This document shows, in pieces, positions 1 to 6,793 of a stretch of DNA of 28,366 nt (position 1 is its first letter; each line of letters begins with the position of its first letter). The stretch covers positions 1-28,366 of the forward strand of contig JAXHUK010000174.1 in the NCBI GenBank assembly GCA_034189725.1. Direction: 5' to 3'. The position numbers and the translations under genes were made by a program. A model generated the notes under the pieces. The model worked only from the letters and a program-made list of their open reading frames with translations, was not told where the DNA came from and ran no database searches. The DNA is from JAXHUK01 sp034189725 (GTDB lineage Bacteria; Chloroflexota; Dehalococcoidia; SZUA-161).

Positions 1-16
1 GAAAATCGGTTTTCAT
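1..16 (-). CDS. 5' end of a gene cut by the window edge (starts MKTDF)
   Basis: Only the first five codons are present, reading M-K-T-D-F on the minus strand. The start is supported by a strong ribosome binding site, AAGGAGG at 27-33, ten bases upstream of the ATG. A promoter (106-134) and a leader hairpin (57-83) precede it. Five residues cannot identify the product. The opening resembles ribosomal protein L31 (MKxDI-H), which would suit a regulated leader, but this is only a guess. Confidence 0.6.
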
Positions 17-56
17 CTTGCCTAAACCTCCTTCTCGATTACCGCTTAATTGTAAC

Positions 57-83
57 TAACAAAAAAGTGGGCTGAACCCACTT
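57..83 (-). terminator. Intrinsic terminator or attenuator in the leader of the edge gene
   Basis: On the minus strand AAGTGGG pairs perfectly with CCCACTT around a five-base loop, and a run of six T follows (CACTTTTTTG). It lies between a good promoter (106-134) and the ribosome binding site of the gene starting at 16. It therefore looks like an attenuator within that gene's 5' leader rather than the end of an upstream operon, since no intact minus-strand gene lies upstream. Confidence 0.6.
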
Positions 84-105
84 ATCAAAGCACTCTATTA
101 TTTGC

Positions 106-134
106 AGTATAGCACTTTTTGAACGGTAATGCAA
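106..134 (-). promoter_or_regulatory. Sigma-70 type promoter for the edge gene
   Basis: Minus-strand TTGCAT (129-134) and TATACT (106-111) are separated by 17 bases. The expected transcript starts near 100, giving a leader of about 80-85 bases that contains the hairpin at 57-83 before the AAGGAGG and ATG. Confidence 0.6.
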
Positions 135-193
135 TACTTTGTACTATTGAGTGTGTTCGTCTCCGATGCCGAGTGCTACCACTGGCGATAGAG

Positions 194-391
194 TCAAGAA
201 AAGTGTGAAAATTTATAAAAAGGTTCCTCCTCCCGGGTTATATTAAGATGGTTGACTATTCCATAGATAATCCTGGCTTTCCTGAGGCAGTACTCTTGTG
301 CCTGCTTGTGTGCCCAGCACCGTTGTCGGGGTACCTGTGGGTAAACAGGATCCGACGTCTCGTGTAATCCAGGGCAGCCATCAGTGACCAC
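194..391 (-). pseudogene. Degraded IS256/mutator-type transposase fragment
   Basis: The minus-strand translation contains VTDGCPGL, then VYPQVPRQRCWAHK. This matches the mutator transposase core pattern (DGxPGL, then P, then QRCWxHK). A stop codon lies a few codons upstream of the GTG. After CWAHK the similarity fades as if the frame had shifted, and the reading ends at 194. About 60 codons remain of a protein normally near 400 residues, so this is a relic. Both insertion-sequence ends seem to be lost. Confidence 0.65.
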
Positions 392-584
392 GCCCTCTTG
401 TTTTTACCCATATATGTCACGCTATCTCACTATTAGGAATTGCCAAAGCTGTTCTAAGGCGCTAAACTGTTGTACTAATGGGAATATTCTCATGATGTGT
501 TCACCATACTATGAAAGCCAAAGGACGGAATTGTTCTGATAATTAAACCGATAGTGTAGATTGTTTCAATTCCAGTGTTTGTGT

Positions 585-609
585 CCTCGAAGAAATTCGA
601 GGTTTGTTA
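585..609 (+). terminator. Hairpin with GAAA tetraloop, possible plus-strand terminator
   Basis: CCTCGAA (585-591) pairs perfectly with TTCGAGG (596-602) around a GAAA tetraloop and is followed by TTTGTTAT. It sits just upstream of the -10 box of the CoA-binding gene and may insulate it. No plus-strand gene is seen upstream. The T-run is weak. Confidence 0.35.
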
Positions 610-634
610 TATATATAAATCTGTACTGTGTGGT

Positions 635-640
635 TATAAT
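635..640 (+). promoter_or_regulatory. -10 box placed for leaderless transcription of the CoA-binding gene
   Basis: A perfect TATAAT ends nine bases before the ATG at 650, and no Shine-Dalgarno sequence lies between. The expected transcript start falls almost on the ATG. No good -35 is visible at 17 bases, so the call rests on the -10 box and its position. Confidence 0.4.
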
Positions 641-649
641 TAGTTTACG

Positions 650-2137
650 ATGCTTGTAGATCAATTGAATACTGCCTTTAATCCGCGCTGTATAGCGATA
701 GCTGGAGCAATGGGGCATCCCTTTGCTATGGGCTACCGCTATGTATCACACTTACTGAACTATGGCTACCAGGGGCGAGTGTATCCTATAACCCGTAACT
801 CAGCAGAAGTCTTGGGCATCAAGACATACTCATCGCTCAAAGAGATCCCCGAATCTGTTGACTATGTGATATGTTGTCTTCCTGCGTCCCAGGCTCTCGA
901 TCTTATAGAGCAGGCATATTACAAGGGGGTTAAGGTAGTCCATTTCTTCACCGGTCGGTTCAGTGAAACTGGCCAGGAGGATGCTGCCAGGGTGGAGATG
1001 GAGGTGTTGCAACGAGCCCGGGAATTGGGTATTCGCCTCATTGGGCCGAATTGCATGGGTATACACTACCCCAAGAGCGGCATCAGTTTTGCTTATGATA
1101 TGCCCGGAGAACCGGGTAGAGTGAGTATGTTTCTTCAGAGTGGTGGCGCGGCTACACAGTTCAGCCATTACGCTGCGTTACGTGGCGTTCGTTTTAGCAA
1201 GGTCATTAGTTATGGAAATGCTCTGGACCTCAATGAGAGTGATTTCCTCGACTACTTCTCCCAGGACCCTGAAACAGAGGTGATTGCTGCCTACATGGAG
1301 GGTATTAGGGATGGGACAAGGTTCTTTCGTTCACTGAGAGAAGCTACCCTTCGCAAACCTGTCATTATCCTGAAAGCGGGGAGAAGTAGTGCTGGAGCCA
1401 GATCGGCGGCCTCCCACACTGCTGCTTTGTCGGGTTCCTTTGGGACGTGGAATACAGCTATGAGGCAGACGGGAGCTATCCAGGCTCAAAGCCTGGATGA
1501 TATGATAGACCTGGTAGTTTCCTTCGACTGCTTGCCGCCGATTCTGGGGACGAGGGTTGGTGTGCTGGGGGGAGGGGGTGGCAACAGTGTGCTCGCTGCC
1601 GATGAGTGGGAGGAGGCAGGTTTCGAGGTCGCCCCTCTGCCTCAGGAAATCGAAGGGGAGGTTAGAAAACTGCTTCCCGAGTTGTGGTGGGGCTGGCTGA
1701 GGAATCCTATCGATATGTCCATCTTTCCCGAAGAAGCTTTTGTCACAAATCTCGGTGGAACTATATTCAGGATGATGGCGCAAAGCTCTAATTTCGACCT
1801 GTTGGTTACGAACATAATGGTCGGTGGCCCGATGTCGGGAGAAGAACTGGTTGCCCTGGTCGGCAATGAGGTTGAGGATGTATTGGACATTGCCCGAAAA
1901 GAGAACACCCCGGTGGCAGTCGTCTTGGACACGGGTGCGCTAGGTACGGAGAATTTTGACGATGTACGGTGGAAATGCCTTGCCCAGGCGAAGACAAAGC
2001 TTCTCGCTGCTCGAATACCGGTTTATGCCAGCGGGCCTCAGGCAGCGAATTCTATAATGCGCCTTATCAAGTACTACCGAAGAAGGGAAGACATCCTCAG
2101 CACTTCGACGGATGCGCCTCTGGCTGGCAGCCGCTGA
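650..2137 (+). CDS. CoA-binding protein, ADP-forming acyl-CoA synthetase alpha-subunit type
   Basis: The 495-residue product has a CoA-binding Rossmann-like domain (about 8-135) followed by two ligase-CoA domains (about 150-290 and 300-460), the architecture of the alpha subunit of ADP-forming acetyl/acyl-CoA synthetases. His256 in the SHTAAL motif aligns with the histidine phosphorylated in that family, where motifs such as SHTGSL are usual. No ATP-grasp beta part is fused and none lies next to the gene, so it needs a partner elsewhere or has another CoA-linked role. It is probably cytosolic and may make or consume an acyl-CoA with ADP/ATP. It stands alone between a transposase relic and a repeat block. 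The ATG at 650 is the first start in frame and has no Shine-Dalgarno. The family is fairly sure; the substrate is unknown. Confidence 0.85.
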   Translation: MLVDQLNTAFNPRCIAIAGAMGHPFAMGYRYVSHLLNYGYQGRVYPITRNSAEVLGIKTYSSLKEIPESVDYVICCLPASQALDLIEQAYYKGVKVVHFFTGRFSETGQEDAARVEMEVLQRARELGIRLIGPNCMGIHYPKSGISFAYDMPGEPGRVSMFLQSGGAATQFSHYAALRGVRFSKVISYGNALDLNESDFLDYFSQDPETEVIAAYMEGIRDGTRFFRSLREATLRKPVIILKAGRSSAGARSAASHTAALSGSFGTWNTAMRQTGAIQAQSLDDMIDLVVSFDCLPPILGTRVGVLGGGGGNSVLAADEWEEAGFEVAPLPQEIEGEVRKLLPELWWGWLRNPIDMSIFPEEAFVTNLGGTIFRMMAQSSNFDLLVTNIMVGGPMSGEELVALVGNEVEDVLDIARKENTPVAVVLDTGALGTENFDDVRWKCLAQAKTKLLAARIPVYASGPQAANSIMRLIKYYRRREDILSTSTDAPLAGSR

Positions 2138-2234
2138 ACATTTCCGTCATTGTCACATTCGTGGTAATCCAAGAGTCCCTCGTCTGAAGTACTGTCACGC
2201 TGGAGCATCCGCTCCAGGCTATCCTCATACACCC

Positions 2235-2367
2235 ATGTCATTCTGAGCCACAGGCGAAGAATCTCTGCTTTTTAGTACGGAGGATTCTGCGGTCGTTGCA
2301 CTCCCTCAGAACGACATCATACTCTCAGCGCTCTTTCGGAATGACCTGTTGACAGCACGTCATTCCG
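2235..2367. repeat. Two nested imperfect inverted repeats between convergent genes
   Basis: ATGTCATTCTGAG (2235-2247) pairs with CTCAGAACGACAT (2305-2317) with one mismatch. CGGAATGACCTG (2337-2348) pairs with CACGTCATTCCG (2356-2367) with one mismatch. Both hairpins carry the same core, GTCATTC-C/T-GAG, followed in the first by GCGAAGAATCT. This resembles short dispersed palindromic elements seen in many copies in Chloroflexota genomes. It lies between the stop codons of two convergent genes and may also end transcription, though there is no clear T-run. Confidence 0.6.
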
Positions 2368-2398
2368 AGCCGCAGAACGGATTTGCAATAGTCTGTAG

Positions 2399-3814
2399 CT
2401 AAATGGAGTTCCCCCCCCGGCGGCCCCGACGGGGGGGCTTAGGAGGCTCCTGAGGAGTGGTCTGGCTTCGGTAGTCGGGGGCAAAGATAGTGATAACATT
2501 GCTTAGCTTTGGATCCATCAGCCGAGAACTGAGACGTCCTTCTATCCGTTCCATAAAGCCGGCGACGGTGATCACGGTTGCCAGGTGCGAGTTGTAGCGG
2601 TAGTTTAATATCTGATACAGTTTTTCCTGTGCCCATGGAGTTCCGCTCTCGGTGCCGAGATCATCAAGTATAAGCAACGGGCTCGTTTTTACTGCTTCAA
2701 AGATCTGATCGTAGGTTGCTTTGCTTTCAGGGCTGAATGATGAACGAAGGTGGTCGAGAAGGTCTGGCACTACGGCAAAGAACACGGGACGTCCCGACCG
2801 TAGCTGGTGGTTGGTTATTGCTGCTGCAAGGTGAGTTTTTCCGCAGCCATGTACGCCCAGAAAAACGAGCCAGTTTTCGGGCATCTCGGCAAACTGGCGT
2901 GCTTCCCGTAAGGCAATCTGGAGGCTATCTATTCCTTTCTCATTGGCGTTCATTCCCCTGGCATCGAAGGTCTCGAATGTTTTATCAGCGAGAAATTGTG
3001 GTGTAATACCACCGACCTGTTGAAACAGTGTAAGTTGCGGCCTCTCCAGTTCACATTGTTGTGAGATATCCGGGTTTAGCAGCCTGGCAGCCAATCGTTC
3101 ATCCAGTTCTTCGAGTACGTTGATGGTGACGACCGTTGGTAGTTCAGCATTAAACCTGTGGTTCAGTATCTGGAATAGTTTCTCCTCAGCCCAGGGCGTG
3201 CTGCTTTGACTCCCCAAATCATCGAGTACCAGTAGTTCTGCATTACGTACACGCTCAAAGAGTTCATCGTAGGTAATGTCGCTTGTTGGGCTGAATGTGG
3301 TACGGAGATGATCAAGGAGGTCGGGCACGATTATGAAAAACACCTGATGCTCCTGTTGTAGCCTGTAGTTGGCTATCGCTGCCGCCACATGAGTCTTGCC
3401 ACACCCACTTGGCCCGTTCAGGACCAACCACCCCCGGGGCTCCTGCGCAAAGTCTTTTGCTAACTGGTAGCAGCGGGCGAACCTCTCCTGGTTGTGCGGA
3501 TCGCTGCTGCGTCCCCGGGGCATGAGAGTATCGAATGTGAGACGAGTTAATGGCCCTAAGTTGCTATAGCGTTCGAGGCGACTGAGGTGCTCTTGCTCGA
3601 AATCCTTTTCGGTGCAGGTGCAGGGCGCTAATCGGCCGAAGTCGGGATGTCCGAAGGGGACATCGAAACGTAACCACCCCCTGCCCTTGCAGACAGGGCA
3701 CTCCTTTTCCTCATCTTCAGCGGCGAAGCTATTTCTTGAGGAGATGTCCATATCGTCTGTAGTACTCTTCAGGATCAGACTCTGCTTCAGAATGTCGCCT
3801 ATGCTCTCCATCAT
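2399..3814 (-). CDS. DnaC-like helicase loader with two tandem AAA+ ATPase domains
   Basis: From the ATG at 3814 the product has 471 residues. The N-terminus carries a zinc-binding pattern (C39, C42, C65, C67), as in DnaC/DnaI-like loaders. Two AAA+ modules follow, each like a complete DnaC core. Module 1 has Walker A GPSGCGKT (134-141) and Walker B LLVLDDLG (194-201). Module 2 has GVHGCGKT (320-327) and LLILDDLG (380-387). The modules also share the stretch VPDLLDHLR and a Walker B-to-sensor segment with PWAxEKLxQILN. Module 1 keeps a sensor-1 Asn (VTIN); module 2 has VTVA instead. Normal family members have one module and 200-300 residues. The tail is Pro/Arg/Gly-rich. The start is chosen for GGAGG six bases upstream; it overlaps the dnaD-like gene by 86 bases. 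Last gene of the rplI-dnaB-dnaD operon. Predicted role: loading DnaB on DNA. Confidence 0.85.
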   Translation of the reverse strand: MMESIGDILKQSLILKSTTDDMDISSRNSFAAEDEEKECPVCKGRGWLRFDVPFGHPDFGRLAPCTCTEKDFEQEHLSRLERYSNLGPLTRLTFDTLMPRGRSSDPHNQERFARCYQLAKDFAQEPRGWLVLNGPSGCGKTHVAAAIANYRLQQEHQVFFIIVPDLLDHLRTTFSPTSDITYDELFERVRNAELLVLDDLGSQSSTPWAEEKLFQILNHRFNAELPTVVTINVLEELDERLAARLLNPDISQQCELERPQLTLFQQVGGITPQFLADKTFETFDARGMNANEKGIDSLQIALREARQFAEMPENWLVFLGVHGCGKTHLAAAITNHQLRSGRPVFFAVVPDLLDHLRSSFSPESKATYDQIFEAVKTSPLLILDDLGTESGTPWAQEKLYQILNYRYNSHLATVITVAGFMERIEGRLSSRLMDPKLSNVITIFAPDYRSQTTPQEPPKPPRRGRRGGNSI

Positions 3815-4436
3815 CCTTGCCCTCCGTTGCCCATCGTTCCAGTATGCGGGAGATGTATCTCCAGTTGCGTTTATTGAGGTCGACCGCTTCCCTGAAAGCG
3901 GCTTGAATCCATGAGTCGGGATACAGCTTCTCCGCCTCTTTGAGCTCCTCAGCAATTATTGGTGAGAGCATGCCAATATTCTGCTCGTATAAAGCAAAAA
4001 TGTTTGGTTGCTCCTCGCTTGTCGGATGCGGTATGCTCTCAACAAGTTCTCCCAGCTTGAGTTCGCCGTTCTGTATCTTGTCCACGGCTCTTCTGTCGAT
4101 TTCGGTGTTTACGAAATAGAGGTCATGGAATTCCCCGTTATGCTTGACAGTTAACTGAATCAGAGTGCCCCGGCTCACCGCCTGATTCAAACTGTGGTGC
4201 AGAACGTCTTCCAGTGGACGATCCTCACCCAGTCCTTTTATTAAAACGGGACTGGCGAGAAGTTCACGGAATGTGACAAAGCGAGGGTAGGCCCGTTTTT
4301 GATACGTAGCCCAGAAGATATACAGCGTAACCTTAAGTTCGGCAATGTCACCGATCTGGGGCAGCACCGTGCTGAAGAAGGGATTCGGAATCGGTGTGAA
4401 CTTTGTTTTGCCTGGGAAACCGGTAAATTCTTTCAT
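3729..4436 (-). CDS. DnaD-domain replication initiation protein
   Basis: The 235-residue product has an N-terminal winged-helix-like part (KFTPIPNPFF, then a helix-rich segment) and a C-terminal DnaD/DnaB_2 domain at about 147-205. That domain shows the typical order IFALYEQNIG, then LSPIIAEEL, then W(I)QAAFREAV, then NWRYISRILERW. Firmicute DnaD proteins of this type remodel DNA at origins and help recruit the helicase loader; here the loader gene follows directly. The start is uncertain. The ATG at 4436 fits the usual family beginning (MKxFxGFP). An in-frame ATG at 4475 or a GTG at 4448 with GGAG nearby is possible, and none has a strong ribosome binding site. Confidence 0.85.
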   Translation of the reverse strand: MKEFTGFPGKTKFTPIPNPFFSTVLPQIGDIAELKVTLYIFWATYQKRAYPRFVTFRELLASPVLIKGLGEDRPLEDVLHHSLNQAVSRGTLIQLTVKHNGEFHDLYFVNTEIDRRAVDKIQNGELKLGELVESIPHPTSEEQPNIFALYEQNIGMLSPIIAEELKEAEKLYPDSWIQAAFREAVDLNKRNWRYISRILERWATEGKDDGEHRRHSEAESDPEEYYRRYGHLLKK

Positions 4437-4575
4437 TGTGGATACCACATACTGCCTTACTCCAGCGAGTGACATATTCTGTCATCTACTTCGTGGGATG
4501 TTCGAATGGAATACCTGTACCCCATATTTAATCAGGATTTTCAATGTAGAGGTGGGTCTATTCACCATACATCAT

Positions 4576-4603
4576 GGGGAGAGTGATAATGTTCCCACTC
4601 CCC
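4576..4603. other. Stem-loop in the dnaB to dnaD spacer
   Basis: GGGGAGAGTG (4576-4585) can pair with CACTCCCC (4596-4603), leaving a bulge, around a ten-base loop. It follows the dnaB stop codon on the minus strand by about 18 bases. No T-run follows on that strand, so it is not a canonical terminator. It may be an mRNA processing or stability element inside the operon. Confidence 0.3.
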
Positions 4604-4620
4604 TTTGTACAAATTTCAGG

Positions 4621-6021
4621 TTATAGCAAGTGCGGCCGTTCTCCTTCGATTATCTCCAGGTTCTCGAACTTTGCCAATCGGTCTCGGAAGAACAGGTGAA
4701 CTCGCCCCACAGGGCCGTTTCTATGCTTGGCAACAATGACCTCGGCGATGCCCTTCGGGTATGGCTTATCGGGGAACTTGCTGTTCCAATCATCCTCGGT
4801 GAAGTAGATATCCTCGCGGTAGATAAAAAGCACGACGTCAGCATCCTGCTCTATGGAACCGCTTTCCCGGAGGTCGGAAAGCATCGGGACATGAGGGTGA
4901 CGAACCTCTACTGCCCGGCTGAGCTGGGAGACGGCAATTACCGGCACATCAAGCTCGCGGGCGAGTTCTTTTATGGAATGGGAGATGTCGCTCATCTCCT
5001 GAACTCGATTGTCGGTTAACCGACTTGAACGCATAAGCTGGAGGTAGTCGATAATAATAAGGTCGATTCCCTTCTCGCTGTGAAGACGGCGTGCTTTGCC
5101 ACGCATATCGGTATCTCTCAGAAAGGGCGAGTCGTCGACATAAATTGATGCTTCGGAGAGCCGTCCCATGGTCAACATGATGTCCTCTCTCTGGCGTTGG
5201 TTAAGCTGGTTGAGTCTGATTTTCTGGCCATCGACACCTGACTCGCAGGAGAGGAAACGATAGGCGAGCTCCATCTTGGACATCTCCAGGCTGAACACTG
5301 CGACACGGGCATTTTCACTGAGGGCAGCGTTGCGAGCGATGTTGAGTGCCAGGCTGGTCTTGCCCAGGCTCGGCCTTGCTGCAAGTACGATCATATCGGA
5401 ACGCTGCATGCCGCTAAGTACTTTATCCAAATCGACGAAGCCAGTAGGTATGTGTGGTAAGAAACCATCATGGCCTGGGTCCAAACTGCTTTCTTCGAAA
5501 TAGCGGTCGAGCACTTCGCTGATATGGATGAAATCACGTTTGCTCTGCCCATGTCGTAGCCGGAAGATGATACCTTCGGCTCTGTCAAGGGCGTCATCAG
5601 CATCCGGCGGTGCCTCGTAAGCGATGGCGGCAATCTGGTTTGAGGCCGAGATCAGACGGCGCATCATGGAAAGGCGGTGCACGATGTTCGAGTAATACTC
5701 GGCATGAACCGATGTCGGGACCTGGGAAACGAGATGACTGAGGTACGCGGCACCGCCAGCAGCCTCCAGTTGCTGTCGCCGCGATAGCTCATGAGCTACG
5801 GTAATCTGATTTATTGCCTCTTTTCGTTCATAGAGCGAGAGGCAGCACTCATAGGTCCAGCGGTTCTTCTCGCGATAGAAGTCCTCAGCCTTGAGCAGCG
5901 TGACGACTTTAAATATCGCCTCTGGGTCGATAATAATCGAGCCCAGCACTGCCTCTTCGGCGTCGAGATCGTGCGGGGGGAGCTTGATGCTTGACTGGGA
6001 TTCAGGACTGTTATCGTACAA
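4621..6021 (-). CDS. dnaB: Replicative DNA helicase DnaB
   Basis: The 466-residue product is a full-length DnaB-type hexameric helicase. The N-terminal domain opens with PPHDLDAEEAVLGS, which interacts with primase in this family. The RecA-like C-terminal domain has Walker A ARPSLGKT (215-222), the Walker B-like IDLIIIDYLQLM and LRESGSIEQDADVV. No intein is present. The start chosen is a TTG at 6021 because GAGGAAGG lies six bases upstream; a TTG at 6039 is also in frame but has no Shine-Dalgarno. It lies downstream of rplI, a common bacterial order, and upstream of the DnaD-like and DnaC-like loader genes, so helicase and loaders are probably made from one transcript. Confidence 0.96.
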   Translation of the reverse strand: MYDNSPESQSSIKLPPHDLDAEEAVLGSIIIDPEAIFKVVTLLKAEDFYREKNRWTYECCLSLYERKEAINQITVAHELSRRQQLEAAGGAAYLSHLVSQVPTSVHAEYYSNIVHRLSMMRRLISASNQIAAIAYEAPPDADDALDRAEGIIFRLRHGQSKRDFIHISEVLDRYFEESSLDPGHDGFLPHIPTGFVDLDKVLSGMQRSDMIVLAARPSLGKTSLALNIARNAALSENARVAVFSLEMSKMELAYRFLSCESGVDGQKIRLNQLNQRQREDIMLTMGRLSEASIYVDDSPFLRDTDMRGKARRLHSEKGIDLIIIDYLQLMRSSRLTDNRVQEMSDISHSIKELARELDVPVIAVSQLSRAVEVRHPHVPMLSDLRESGSIEQDADVVLFIYREDIYFTEDDWNSKFPDKPYPKGIAEVIVAKHRNGPVGRVHLFFRDRLAKFENLEIIEGERPHLL

Positions 6022-6203
6022 ATCAAACCTTCCTCGCAACTGTTCACAGCAAAGAGCTCGGAAATATGGTGCTGAAAATCCTACGCACCCTGGTGAGCAA
6101 TGGTTATCTTCAGGGTCTTCACAGCAATCCTACCTCTTTGCCACAGGATATGCCGACTTTGTTTGTGTAGGAGGCATATTCCCCTCTTATCTGCGGAGAG
6201 CGC

Positions 6204-6674
6204 CTACTCTTGTTCTTTTTCAGGTTCTGCTTCTTGTTCAATGTGAACACTGATAGTGGCTGTTACGTTCTTGGTTAATTTAATAGGTATCTGATAGCTA
6301 CCCAGCTCGCGGATCGGAGTCTGGAGTTCGATATGTCGCTTATCGATCTCATGACCGCTGAGCTTCTTTATCTCCTTGGCGATGTCAGCGTTTGTTATTG
6401 AGCCATAGAGGCGGTCTTTAGCCCCGGTGCGGACCTTTATGGTGATGTTGGTATTAGCCAGTTCTTGAGACAGTGCCTCGGCTTCTTGTTCGGAGCGAGT
6501 TTCACGACGAGCTAACGCCTGGTTACGTGCTTCTACCTTCTGCAACTCGGCAGGAGTGGCAGGCACTGCGAGTTTTCTCGGGAAAAGGAAATTCTTCGCG
6601 TAGCCGTTGGCAACTTCTTTTACATCGTCTGTGTTAGCCACGTTGGCGACATCCTGGAGAAAAACTACTTTCAT
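6204..6674 (-). CDS. rplI: 50S ribosomal protein L9
   Basis: The 156-residue product starts MKVVFLQDV. It has the L9 N-terminal signature with NGYAKNFLFPRKLAVPAT (about 23-40), a long connecting helix rich in Glu, Ala and Arg (about 43-75), and the C-terminal domain with DRLYGSITNADIA. It binds 23S rRNA at the base of the L1 stalk. A short acidic tail (EQEAEPEKEQE) extends past the usual end. GGGGGT lies just upstream of the ATG. It is the first gene of the replication operon; 182 bases separate it from the chosen dnaB start. DnaA boxes sit about 47-67 bases upstream. Confidence 0.97.
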   Translation of the reverse strand: MKVVFLQDVANVANTDDVKEVANGYAKNFLFPRKLAVPATPAELQKVEARNQALARRETRSEQEAEALSQELANTNITIKVRTGAKDRLYGSITNADIAKEIKKLSGHEIDKRHIELQTPIRELGSYQIPIKLTKNVTATISVHIEQEAEPEKEQE

Positions 6675-6720
6675 CTTACCCCCTATTCTACCTTTCTCCC
6701 CTCATGAAGGGTCAAGGGAT

Positions 6721-6741
6721 TTATCCACGAAGTTATCCACA
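6721..6741 (-). promoter_or_regulatory. Two tandem DnaA boxes upstream of rplI-dnaB
   Basis: TTATCCACG (6721-6729) and the perfect consensus TTATCCACA (6733-6741) lie as direct repeats with a 12-base period. On the minus strand they precede TTGACC and TAGAAT, a possible rplI promoter with a long 19-base spacer. An AT-rich stretch (ATATATCAATTGAT) adjoins them. The position suggests control of the helicase operon by DnaA. With only two boxes it is a weak candidate for an origin. Confidence 0.6.
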
Positions 6742-6793
6742 ATATATCAATTGATGTTCTTTTTAGCACAGGTGTGCTGAACGATAAAAGAAC

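Noticed and set aside
1331..1783. Minus-strand open frame of 150 codons in the CoA-binding gene
   Set aside because: It is antisense to motifs that identify the real gene and looks like low-complexity shadow sequence.
2737..3006. Plus-strand open frame of 89 codons inside the dnaC-like gene
   Set aside because: It is antisense to a strongly conserved AAA+ module, has low-complexity composition and no ribosome binding site.
5891..6253. Plus-strand open frame of 120 codons across the dnaB start
   Set aside because: It runs over dnaB, the spacer and the end of rplI on the opposite strand and matches nothing recognisable.
6700..6793. Chromosomal origin at the DnaA boxes
   Set aside because: Only two boxes are present and no dnaA, dnaN or strand-bias switch is seen; regulation of the operon is more likely.
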